Positions 8,549 through 16,241 of a DNA stretch of 64,000 bases are shown here, one piece after another. The stretch's first letter is position 1. Each line of letters begins with the position of its first letter. The DNA is from CALBRZ01 sp964511065 (GTDB taxonomy: Bacteria; Planctomycetota; Planctomycetia; Pirellulales; S012-138): NCBI GenBank assembly GCA_964511065.1, contig CAZEEG010000001.1:1-64000 (forward strand), written 5' to 3'. The notes under the pieces are model-generated. The model was given only the letters and a program-made list of their open reading frames with translations, had not been told where the DNA came from and did no database searches. A program made the translations under genes and the position numbers.

Positions 8549-10495
8549 ATGACCCTGGAACGCAGCCAACTTGAGGCCGCATATCGCACGGTGCAGCAAG
8601 CTCTGCTGGTGCAGCAGCGCGAGTCGGGACACTGGACTGGCAAGCTTGCCTCCTCCGCTCTTTCGACCGCCACGGCCGTGAGCGCCTTGGCCGTTATGGA
8701 ACGGCAACTGCCGGCCAACGAGGAGGGCTACTGCGCGCACGAGTCGGTCCTGGCCCGAGACAGTTCGCTCATCGTCCGCGGCCTGCACTGGTTGGCTGAA
8801 CGGCAGAATCCTGATGGCGGCTGGGGCGACACCGATCAAAGTCTCTCCAACATTGCCACCACCATGTTGGTGCAAGCCGCCTTCCATTTGACCGGGGTGC
8901 CGGTCGTCCATGCGGGCCTGCTCGACCGCGCCAAGGCGTACGTCGAAAATCAAGGCGGCATCGCAGGGCTGCGCCGCCGGTACGGCAAGGATAAAACCTT
9001 CGCGGTGCCAATTCTCACCAACTGCGCGATCGCGGGAATGGTTCCCTGGAGCAAGGTGCCTTCACTGCCGTTTGAACTGGCGTGCCTGCCGCAAAGCTGG
9101 TTCCGGTTTTTGCGGCTGCCGGTAGTGAGTTATGCGATACCGGCATTGGTGGCCATCGGGCAGGCCCGGTACCATCATCGCAAGCCGTTCAACCCGGTAA
9201 CGCGGCTGCTCCGCAAGGCGGCCATTGAGCGGTCGTTGGCCCTGGTCGAGAAGATGCAACCGGCCAGCGGCGGCTTCCTTGAGGCGGCACCGCTGACCAG
9301 TTTCGTGGTGATGAGCCTGGCCAGCATCGGCAGAGGTCAAAGCGCGATTTGCCAGCGAGGTTTGCAGTTCCTTCACGACAGCGTCCGGCCCGATGGTTCC
9401 TGGCCCATCGACACCAACCTGGCAACGTGGAACACCACGCTGGCGATCAATGCCTTGGGCGATGAAGATTCCACGGCGACGCTCTCGGCCGACGAACGGC
9501 TGCTCGACTGGGTATTGCAATGCCAGCACAACGAAGTCCATCCCTACACGGGAGCCGAGCCCGGCGGTTGGGCCTGGACAGACCTGTCGGGCGGCGTGCC
9601 CGATGTTGATGATACCTCGGGCGCCCTGCTGGCACTTTCGCGGTTTCATCGCGGCGCATCGCCGGCCAACAAGCGACGGATCGAACAGGCCGCGGAAGCA
9701 GGCCTCAACTGGCTGCTCTCGGTCCAGAATGGCGATGGCGGCTGGCCCACCTTTTGCCGCGGCTGGGGGACGATGCCCTTTGACCGCAGTGCCACCGACC
9801 TGACCGCGCATGCGCTACGCGCGATGCGCGCCTGGCTGGTTACGGGCCGGTTTCCGGCGCTGGCGAGCCGCCTGGAGCAGGCGGCCGCTGCGGGGTTCCG
9901 TTTTCTGGCGACCACGCAGAGCGCGCAGGGACATTGGACCCCCCTCTGGTTCGGCAACCAGTTCCACCCCAGCGAAGAAAACCCCGTTTACGGCACCGCC
10001 CGCGTGCTGCTGGCGTATCGCGATTACCGCAGAATGGATACCCCTCCCGCCCAGGCAGGGTTGCGGTGGTTGCGTGAGGCGATCAATCCGGACGGCGGCT
10101 GGGGCGGCGGGCCTCCGCTGCAAGCCGTTTGGGAGCAGCAGGCCGCGCAAGAGGGTGCAGGAACTGCCGAGCGTGCCAGCGGCGGTCGCCGCAAGGCGGC
10201 CGTCGTCTCCAGCGTGGAAGAAACGGCCCTCGCGGTTGAAGCCCTGTTGGCTGCCGAATCTACTGATGATGCGGCGTGGGAGGTTTCTCAGCGGGGGCTG
10301 CAATGGATCGTCGACGCCGTGGCCAGTAATCGTCACCGGGATTGCTCGCCCATCGGCTTTTACTTCGCTAAGCTGTGGTACTATGAAGAAATGTATCCGG
10401 TGATCTTCACGGCCTCGGCGCTGGGCGAAGCGATCCGCCGCCTCCCCACCTGGCCTGGCCCGAGTCCGCAACAAGCCCACCCGCTGAACGTCTAA
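8549..10495 (+). CDS. shc: squalene-hopene cyclase-like class II terpene cyclase
   Basis: A 648-residue alpha/alpha-barrel cyclase of the squalene-hopene/oxidosqualene family, close to the family's usual length. The catalytic acid motif is DVDDT at residues 352-356 (DXDD). QW-type repeats recur, for example QNPDGGWGD, RPDGSWPID, QNGDGGWPTF and NPDGGWGGG. DLTAHALRA after the catalytic motif resembles the segment carrying the conserved helper histidine. The sequence departs from classical hopene cyclases in two places: LWFGNQFHPSEENPVYGT replaces the RWGVNY.YGT-type stretch, and the C-terminus reads GFYFAKLWYYEEMYPVIFT. The substrate may therefore not be squalene. It is first of three closely spaced genes with a prenyl synthase and a methyltransferase. 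A large insert near residue 530-555 is Ala/Gly-rich. Confidence 0.85.
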   Translation: MTLERSQLEAAYRTVQQALLVQQRESGHWTGKLASSALSTATAVSALAVMERQLPANEEGYCAHESVLARDSSLIVRGLHWLAERQNPDGGWGDTDQSLSNIATTMLVQAAFHLTGVPVVHAGLLDRAKAYVENQGGIAGLRRRYGKDKTFAVPILTNCAIAGMVPWSKVPSLPFELACLPQSWFRFLRLPVVSYAIPALVAIGQARYHHRKPFNPVTRLLRKAAIERSLALVEKMQPASGGFLEAAPLTSFVVMSLASIGRGQSAICQRGLQFLHDSVRPDGSWPIDTNLATWNTTLAINALGDEDSTATLSADERLLDWVLQCQHNEVHPYTGAEPGGWAWTDLSGGVPDVDDTSGALLALSRFHRGASPANKRRIEQAAEAGLNWLLSVQNGDGGWPTFCRGWGTMPFDRSATDLTAHALRAMRAWLVTGRFPALASRLEQAAAAGFRFLATTQSAQGHWTPLWFGNQFHPSEENPVYGTARVLLAYRDYRRMDTPPAQAGLRWLREAINPDGGWGGGPPLQAVWEQQAAQEGAGTAERASGGRRKAAVVSSVEETALAVEALLAAESTDDAAWEVSQRGLQWIVDAVASNRHRDCSPIGFYFAKLWYYEEMYPVIFTASALGEAIRRLPTWPGPSPQQAHPLNV

Positions 10496-10513
10496 CGAAA
10501 TCGAGGTACCCCG

Positions 10514-12517
10514 TTGGCTACTGCTTCCATCGATGCAGCACAGGGCGGCCAAGAGCGTCCCCGCCGGCGACGACGCAGCACCAGTCATTTGAAACTTGTG
10601 CCAAATACCAAGTCGCTTCGGGAAGAACTTTTTTCCCGGTGCGAACAAGTCGCCGCGCAACTCGACAAGTCGCGCCCGCTCTCCAAGGACGAAATGGAAG
10701 CCGTCGCCCGGGCCACGCTCGAAGAACTCGGCCAGCCCGAGGGATACCTCGGCTGGACCATGGTCGCGCTGGCCAGTGCCTTTTGGAAGGATCAGGTGGC
10801 GGCCGTACCGTACGAGCGGCGGCTGTTCCTGCTGCCGCACTGCCTCAAGCATGCGGAAGGGTGCCCGGCCGATTACGACGACTTCGGCCTGGACTGCAAG
10901 AGTTGCGGTGCGTGCAGCATTGCCGATTATCGCGGCATTGCCGAAGACCTCGGCTACAAGGTGCTGGTTGCCGAAGGTTCGCCGATCGTGCTGAAGATCA
11001 TCGTCAGCGGCCATGTCGATGCCATTGTCGGCGTGGCTTGCCTGAACGTACTGGAAAAAGCGATCGACAAGATCCTGCTGGCCGGGATTCCCTGCATGGC
11101 GGTTCCGCTGCTCTCCAGTGATTGCCGCAATACCGATGTCGATTCCGACTGGGTCATGAAGATGATCCAACTGGAGCACAAACAGCCGCAGGTACAAACC
11201 CGCAGCTATGTCCACCTGTTGCGGGCTGCCCGGAACATGTTCGAGCCCGCGGCACTCGACCGCCTGGCGCCTCGACTGCGCGGCAACACGGCCCCGGCAG
11301 CGGCCAACGATTCGGCCGACCGCAATCCCGCGAATCCCAATGGCGAGAACGGGGCCGACTATGCCGGTAGCCTGGTGGCCGATCCTATCGCCGGGACGGA
11401 GAATGTTGCCTACGACTTTCTCACCCGGGGGGGCAAACACTCCCGGCCGTTTATCACGCTGGCTGTCTACGACGCCCTGACGGGAGGGCAATGCACCTCG
11501 GGCGATGGCGCCAAGCACGCCGAACAACTTTCCGACGCGGTCCGCCGGGCTGCCATGTCGATCGAGGTGTTCCACAAGGCATCCCTGGTTCACGACGACA
11601 TCGAGGACGACGACCTCTTCCGTTACGGTGACGATACGCTCCACCGCAAGTTCGGGATTCCCACGGCGATCAACGTGGGCGATTACCTGATCGGGCTAGG
11701 GTACCGGCTTATCAGTCGCGATGCCGCCGTGCTGGGACCGGACGCGGCCGCCGATGTCCTGGACAAGCTGGCCGATGCCCACATGAAGTTGAGCGAGGGC
11801 CAGGGGGCGGAACTGCTGTGGCGCGATTCACTCAACAAGCAGTTGCAACCGATCGATGCCCTCAAGATTTACGCATTGAAAACGGCACCCGCTTTTGAAG
11901 CGGCCTTGTATACCGGCGCCCGCCTGGCCGGCCCGGCCGATGCGTACCGCGAGTCGTTTGGCCAGTTCGCGCGTCACCTGGGCGTGGCCTTCCAGATTCT
12001 CAACGATTTGAAGGACTGGCAGGGCGACGACGACAACAAGCTCTCCTCCGGCGGCGACGTACTGGGCGGCCGCCCCACGGTGCTTTGGGCACTCGCTCTG
12101 GAAGGATTGGATGCCGCCGATCGCCAGGAACTCCTGAACCTGGCCGAACGTTCGCGCACGTTGGCAGTGGCGGCCCATGCCACTGGCACCAACGGTCACA
12201 ATCACCACAACAACCAGGGCGCACCCAGCGGCGAATCCAATGGCAACGGCCATGCCGCGAGCAGCGGTGCCGCAATTGTACATCGGGTGCGGGCCTTGTA
12301 CGAAAAGGCCGGCGTGTTCGAGAAGGCTGCCCGCCTGGTCGACAAGTATCAGGATCGCGCCGAGGCCGTGGCCGACGAGATTGAACCGGAGGAACTGCGA
12401 CGGCTGTTCTACTACCTGGTCGATACGGTGCTCGACCGGCAGGAAATCCAGCCCAAGCCTTCAGCCGTGGTGGTGCCGGCGATCTCCGGTGGCGCATCGG
12501 TTACGAGCGGATCGTAG
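10514..12517 (+). CDS. DUF116-polyprenyl diphosphate synthase fusion
   Basis: A 667-residue two-domain protein. Residues about 45-235 form a DUF116 domain with Cys110, Cys117, Cys128, Cys131 and Cys134, which could bind metal or an Fe-S cluster. After an Asn/Pro/Ala linker, residues about 285-650 are a trans-isoprenyl diphosphate synthase. It has GGKHSRP at 306-312, the first Asp-rich motif DDIEDDD at 361-367 and the second motif as NDLKD at 497-501 instead of DDxxD. A His/Asn/Gly-rich insert is at about 554-588. This domain elongates allylic diphosphates with IPP; chain length cannot be read by eye. The start is TTG at 10514, supported by GAGGT 6 nt upstream and the 18 nt gap from the cyclase gene. 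It likely supplies or shares substrate with the adjacent cyclase. Confidence 0.85.
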   Translation: MATASIDAAQGGQERPRRRRRSTSHLKLVPNTKSLREELFSRCEQVAAQLDKSRPLSKDEMEAVARATLEELGQPEGYLGWTMVALASAFWKDQVAAVPYERRLFLLPHCLKHAEGCPADYDDFGLDCKSCGACSIADYRGIAEDLGYKVLVAEGSPIVLKIIVSGHVDAIVGVACLNVLEKAIDKILLAGIPCMAVPLLSSDCRNTDVDSDWVMKMIQLEHKQPQVQTRSYVHLLRAARNMFEPAALDRLAPRLRGNTAPAAANDSADRNPANPNGENGADYAGSLVADPIAGTENVAYDFLTRGGKHSRPFITLAVYDALTGGQCTSGDGAKHAEQLSDAVRRAAMSIEVFHKASLVHDDIEDDDLFRYGDDTLHRKFGIPTAINVGDYLIGLGYRLISRDAAVLGPDAAADVLDKLADAHMKLSEGQGAELLWRDSLNKQLQPIDALKIYALKTAPAFEAALYTGARLAGPADAYRESFGQFARHLGVAFQILNDLKDWQGDDDNKLSSGGDVLGGRPTVLWALALEGLDAADRQELLNLAERSRTLAVAAHATGTNGHNHHNNQGAPSGESNGNGHAASSGAAIVHRVRALYEKAGVFEKAARLVDKYQDRAEAVADEIEPEELRRLFYYLVDTVLDRQEIQPKPSAVVVPAISGGASVTSGS

Positions 12518-12529
12518 ACCGGGCTTGCC

Positions 12530-13144
12530 ATGAGTGCCGAGGATCGCACCAAGTGGGAGCAGCGATACACCGCGATCGGCTTTGAGGTCGCGCCACCCTC
12601 GCAGGTGCTCCAGCGGTTGTTGCCGTATTTCCCGGCCGTGCCCCAAGAACCAGGCAATGCGCCGCCGGTTCCTCGGGTGCTCGATGTTGCAGGCGGGGCC
12701 GGGCGCCACGCCATCTGGCTGTCGAAGTTGGGCTACCGCGTGACCCTGATCGACATTGCTGCCGCCGGGTTACGGATCGCAAACGAACGCGCCAAGGCTG
12801 AAGGGGTCGAACTGGAAACGCTTTGTCTGGACCTGGACGAGTCGCCGCTGCCGCCGGGCCCCTGGGATGTGATTCTCTGCACCATGTTCCTCGATCGGAC
12901 GTTGTTTGCGCGGTCGGTCGATGCTCTCGCGCCCCAAGGCGTGGTGGTCTATCTCCAGCCAACCCGGACGAACCTCACGCGGCACGAAAAGCCGCCGGAA
13001 GGATTCCTGCTGGAAGACGGCGAACTGCCCGCCCTCGTCGCCGAGAGCGGGCTCGAAATCGTGCATTACGAAGAAGGTTGGCTGGAGGATGGCCGGCACG
13101 ATGCGTGTGTCGTGGCTCGATGCGGCGGCGTGCAGGCGTTGTAA
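12530..13144 (+). CDS. class I SAM-dependent methyltransferase
   Basis: A 204-residue methyltransferase. Motif I is VLDVAGGAGRHAIWLS at about residues 50-65, followed by the acidic end of strand 2 (VTLIDIA). This glycine-rich GAGRH type resembles the TehB/small-molecule methyltransferase group. The ATG at 12530 lies 12 nt after the prenyl synthase stop, so it is very probably the third gene of the same operon. In that context it may methylate the cyclised terpenoid or its precursor, but this is inferred from position only. No membrane segment is seen. Confidence 0.85.
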   Translation: MSAEDRTKWEQRYTAIGFEVAPPSQVLQRLLPYFPAVPQEPGNAPPVPRVLDVAGGAGRHAIWLSKLGYRVTLIDIAAAGLRIANERAKAEGVELETLCLDLDESPLPPGPWDVILCTMFLDRTLFARSVDALAPQGVVVYLQPTRTNLTRHEKPPEGFLLEDGELPALVAESGLEIVHYEEGWLEDGRHDACVVARCGGVQAL

Positions 13145-13332
13145 TCTGGCCAGGGGCCTGGTCCATTCTTCTTCGGCATGCTCCGGCAGTTCATGCTCAC
13201 GGCACACTGCCAGCATCCAGCAGGCTATGGCACCGCCGCGGTGCTCCGCGCACAATTGGCACGGGCGGTTCTGCCGCCCAAGCGCAAAGCGGTAACGATC
13301 TCTTGCTCGTCGCTGAACGGTCGAGGTTTCTC

Positions 13333-15477
13333 ATGCGCCGGATGGGTTGGCTTGCCACGCTGGTTCTGACTGCCTGCTGCTTGTTGGTTGCCGGTACGGC
13401 GCCGGCGCCCGCGAGTTCGCCGAAGGACAAGACATACGATGTGGTCGTCTACGGCGGCACGTCGGCCGGGGTGATCGCGGCCGTGCAAGCCCGCAAGATG
13501 GGCAAGACTGCGATCATCGTCGGCCCCGACAAGCACCTGGGAGGGCTCAGTGCCGGGGGCCTGGGCTTTACCGATACCGGCAATAAGGCGGTGATCGGTG
13601 GACTGGCCCGCGAGTTCTATCACCGCATCTGGAAGCATTATCAGCAGCCTGAAGCGTGGCGCTGGCAACGTCGCGAGGAATACGGCAACCGAGGGCAGGG
13701 TACGCCGGCCATCGACGGCGAGCAGCGCACCATGTGGATTTTCGAACCGCACGCTGCTGAAAGCGTGTTTGAAACCCTCGTGGCCGAGTACGAGATTCCC
13801 GTCCATCGCGATCGCTGGCTCGACCGCAAACAGGGGGTCACCCGGCAAGGCGGCCGCATCCAATCAATCACCATGCTCAGCGGTGAAACGTACCGCGGCA
13901 AGATGTTCATCGATGCCACCTACGAAGGCGATTTGATGGCGGCGGCGGGCGTCGATTACACCGTGGGGCGCGAATCGACCGAAACGTACGGCGAAAAGTG
14001 GAACGGCGTGCAGACCGGTGTTTTGCATCACAGCCATCACTTTGGCGTGCTCAAGACGAAGATCGACCCGTACGTGGTACCCGGCGATCCCAGCAGCGGT
14101 TTGTTGCCGCGCATCAGCCCAGACCCACCCGGCGAATATGGCAGCGGCGACCGCAAAGTTCAGGCATATTGTTTCCGCATGTGCCTGACGAAAGAACCTG
14201 GGAACCGGGTGCCGTTTCCCAAGCCCGAGGGCTATGATCCGCGGCAATATGAGTTGTTGCTGCGGATTTTCGATGCGGGCTGGCGTGAAACCTTTCACAA
14301 GTTCGATCCGATTCCCAACCACAAGACCGATACCAACAATCACGGCCCGTTCAGTACGGACAACATCGGCTACAACTACGACTACCCGGAGGCATCGTAC
14401 GAACGTCGCCGCGAGATCATTGAAGAACACAAGGTCTACCAGCAGGGCCTGATGTACTTCATCGCGAACGATCCCAGGGTGCCCGACGACGTCCGCCGCG
14501 AGATGGCCCAGTGGGGGCTGGCACGCGACGAATTCAAAGACAACGGGCATTGGCCGCATCAGATTTACGTCCGCGAAGCGCGGCGGATGATCGGCAAGTT
14601 CGTCATGACTGAGAACGAACTGCTCAAACGCCGGCCCACGCCCGAGCCCATCGGGATGGGGTCGTACACGATCGACTCGCACAACGTGCAGCGGTACGTT
14701 ACGCCAGAGGGCCACGTGCAGAACGAAGGCGACATCGGCGTTTCGACGCACGGGCCCTATGAGATTGCCCTGGGTTCCATCCTGCCCAAGCAGCAGCAAT
14801 GCGAGAACCTGGTGGTGCCCGTGTGCGTTTCCAGTTCACACATTGCATTCGGTTCCATTCGGATGGAGCCTGTATTCATGATCTTGGGGCAATCGGCTGC
14901 CACGGTGGCCGCAATGGCCATTGATCGCGGCACCGCGGTGCAGGAGGTTCCATATTCTGCCTTGCGCGAGCGGTTGCTGAACGACGGGCAGGTGCTCGAG
15001 TACGATGGCCCCATCGGCCGCGCCGGTATCTCGCCGGCAAAGCTGGACGGCGTGGTTGTGGACGACACGCAGGCCAAGCGCCAAGGGGCGTGGCTGACCA
15101 GTTCGGCGGTCGGCAAGTACGTAGGAAACGGTTACGTCCACAACAATGCTTCCCAGGAACCGACCGCGATCCGGTTTGAAGCGAAGCTGCCCTCGGCAGG
15201 CGAGTATGAGGTGCGCCTGGCCTATGCGGCCCACAGCAATCGGGCAGACAAGGTGGTGGTAGAGATCGAACACGCCGGAGGCGCGACGACGGTGCATATC
15301 GACCAGCGGAAACCGCCCGCGATCGACGCCCTGTTCGTTTCGTTAGGCACGTTCGAATTTGGCACCCAGGGGCCGGCAGCGGTAACGCTCCGTAACGATG
15401 GAGCGACTGGCTACGTGGTGGCCGATGCCGTGCAGTGGCTGCCTAAGGATCGAGCCCAACCGGGCAAGCAGCCCTAG
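13333..15477 (+). CDS. exported FAD-dependent oxidoreductase with golvesin-like C-terminal domain
   Basis: A 714-residue protein. I chose ATG 13333 because it opens with a Sec signal peptide (WLATLVLTACCLLVAGTAPAPA). The longer upstream frame overlaps the methyltransferase gene and is not protein-like. The FAD-binding strand YDVVVYGGTSAGVIAA is at about residues 35-50 and belongs to the FAD_oxidored family common in planctomycete secretomes. The last 135 residues (VVDDTQAKRQGAWLTSSAVG... onward) form a beta-rich module like that of golvesin or xanthan-lyase C-termini, probably for carbohydrate or surface binding. Family members are often annotated in polysaccharide or plant-material breakdown, but the substrate is unknown. 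It follows the terpenoid cluster by 188 nt and is probably independent. Confidence 0.88.
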   Translation: MRRMGWLATLVLTACCLLVAGTAPAPASSPKDKTYDVVVYGGTSAGVIAAVQARKMGKTAIIVGPDKHLGGLSAGGLGFTDTGNKAVIGGLAREFYHRIWKHYQQPEAWRWQRREEYGNRGQGTPAIDGEQRTMWIFEPHAAESVFETLVAEYEIPVHRDRWLDRKQGVTRQGGRIQSITMLSGETYRGKMFIDATYEGDLMAAAGVDYTVGRESTETYGEKWNGVQTGVLHHSHHFGVLKTKIDPYVVPGDPSSGLLPRISPDPPGEYGSGDRKVQAYCFRMCLTKEPGNRVPFPKPEGYDPRQYELLLRIFDAGWRETFHKFDPIPNHKTDTNNHGPFSTDNIGYNYDYPEASYERRREIIEEHKVYQQGLMYFIANDPRVPDDVRREMAQWGLARDEFKDNGHWPHQIYVREARRMIGKFVMTENELLKRRPTPEPIGMGSYTIDSHNVQRYVTPEGHVQNEGDIGVSTHGPYEIALGSILPKQQQCENLVVPVCVSSSHIAFGSIRMEPVFMILGQSAATVAAMAIDRGTAVQEVPYSALRERLLNDGQVLEYDGPIGRAGISPAKLDGVVVDDTQAKRQGAWLTSSAVGKYVGNGYVHNNASQEPTAIRFEAKLPSAGEYEVRLAYAAHSNRADKVVVEIEHAGGATTVHIDQRKPPAIDALFVSLGTFEFGTQGPAAVTLRNDGATGYVVADAVQWLPKDRAQPGKQP

Positions 15478-15517
15478 TCGCAGGTGGCGGCCCGTGCCCC
15501 TTTTCCAGCGGTCTCCA

Positions 15518-15829
15518 TTACCCCAGCCACCAGTCCTGCTCAGGTGGATGCAGTCCCGGCACCAGCCGTCTGGCGGGGTCGGGCTCCAAATGTCCAAACA
15601 GTTGCTCGTGACGTTCAATGGCCGTTTGCAGGGCCTCGGCGAGTTGCCTGGCGGCGCCAAACTGCATCGCCACCCGAACCGCGATTCGGGCATTCTCCAC
15701 CGAATCGGGTACCGTGGCGAAGTCGATGAGGATCTCTTCGGGCGTGCTGACCAGGCGGCAGAAATTGGCGTAGCACGGCGGCGGATCGCGCCTGGGCGGG
15801 CAGAGCGTGTGGCTGCGAACGTCAGACAT
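15518..15829 (-). CDS. DUF3467 domain protein
   Basis: A 103-residue protein. YANFCRLVSTPEEILIDFAT at about residue 20 and the helical AARQLAEALQTAIERHEQLF stretch, followed by FGHLEPD, match the DUF3467 family. Its members are short, soluble, usually single-copy bacterial proteins of unknown function. The start at 15829 gives the expected length; the upstream in-frame extension lacks support. It converges with the FAD oxidoreductase, leaving only 40 nt between them. Confidence 0.85.
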   Translation of the reverse strand: MSDVRSHTLCPPRRDPPPCYANFCRLVSTPEEILIDFATVPDSVENARIAVRVAMQFGAARQLAEALQTAIERHEQLFGHLEPDPARRLVPGLHPPEQDWWLG

Positions 15830-16241
15830 TGCGAGCAAGCCAACCGTCAGAGGTTTCGGGCGTCGTTGATCGGCAGAGGCAATAACGTGGCACGATGCCG
15901 CCAATCTACGGCAGGTTGAACGCCACGGGAGCGTCGAAGGACCGGGGGCTCCCCAGCGGGTAATCTAACGCAACCCTCGCCACGGGGCGATGGCAGTTTA
16001 ATGGCCCGGTAGCTGGCATATCCGTCCATCCGCCCCCCGCGCACGGTGACAGCGTGGCTTCCACAGGGTCGCGGGAATGTAGCGGTTGCGCGGTTGATGC
16101 AGTGTCGGGGTGCCGGCAATCGCCCAGGGGGGCCGCCGCGGTTAAGGCTTGCTGCTAGCTATCGGTTAGAATGGAAAGCAGGCTCGATGGTTCGGCCGCA
16201 GGTCTGATCTTCCCTTTCTGCATCGCCCTGGCCGCTCAGGC
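15830..16241. other. divergent intergenic region
   Basis: It lies between the DUF3467 gene (minus) and the HTTM gene (plus) and must hold promoters for both. No clear element or gene was recognised. Confidence 0.4.

Noticed and set aside
9815..11644. A 609-codon minus-strand open frame across the cyclase and prenyl synthase genes
   Set aside because: It is antisense to two clear enzymes and crosses their boundary. It shows no family resemblance.
12823..13332. An N-terminal extension of the FAD oxidoreductase
   Set aside because: The extended frame overlaps the methyltransferase gene and lacks protein-like sequence. The ATG at 13333 begins a clear signal peptide.
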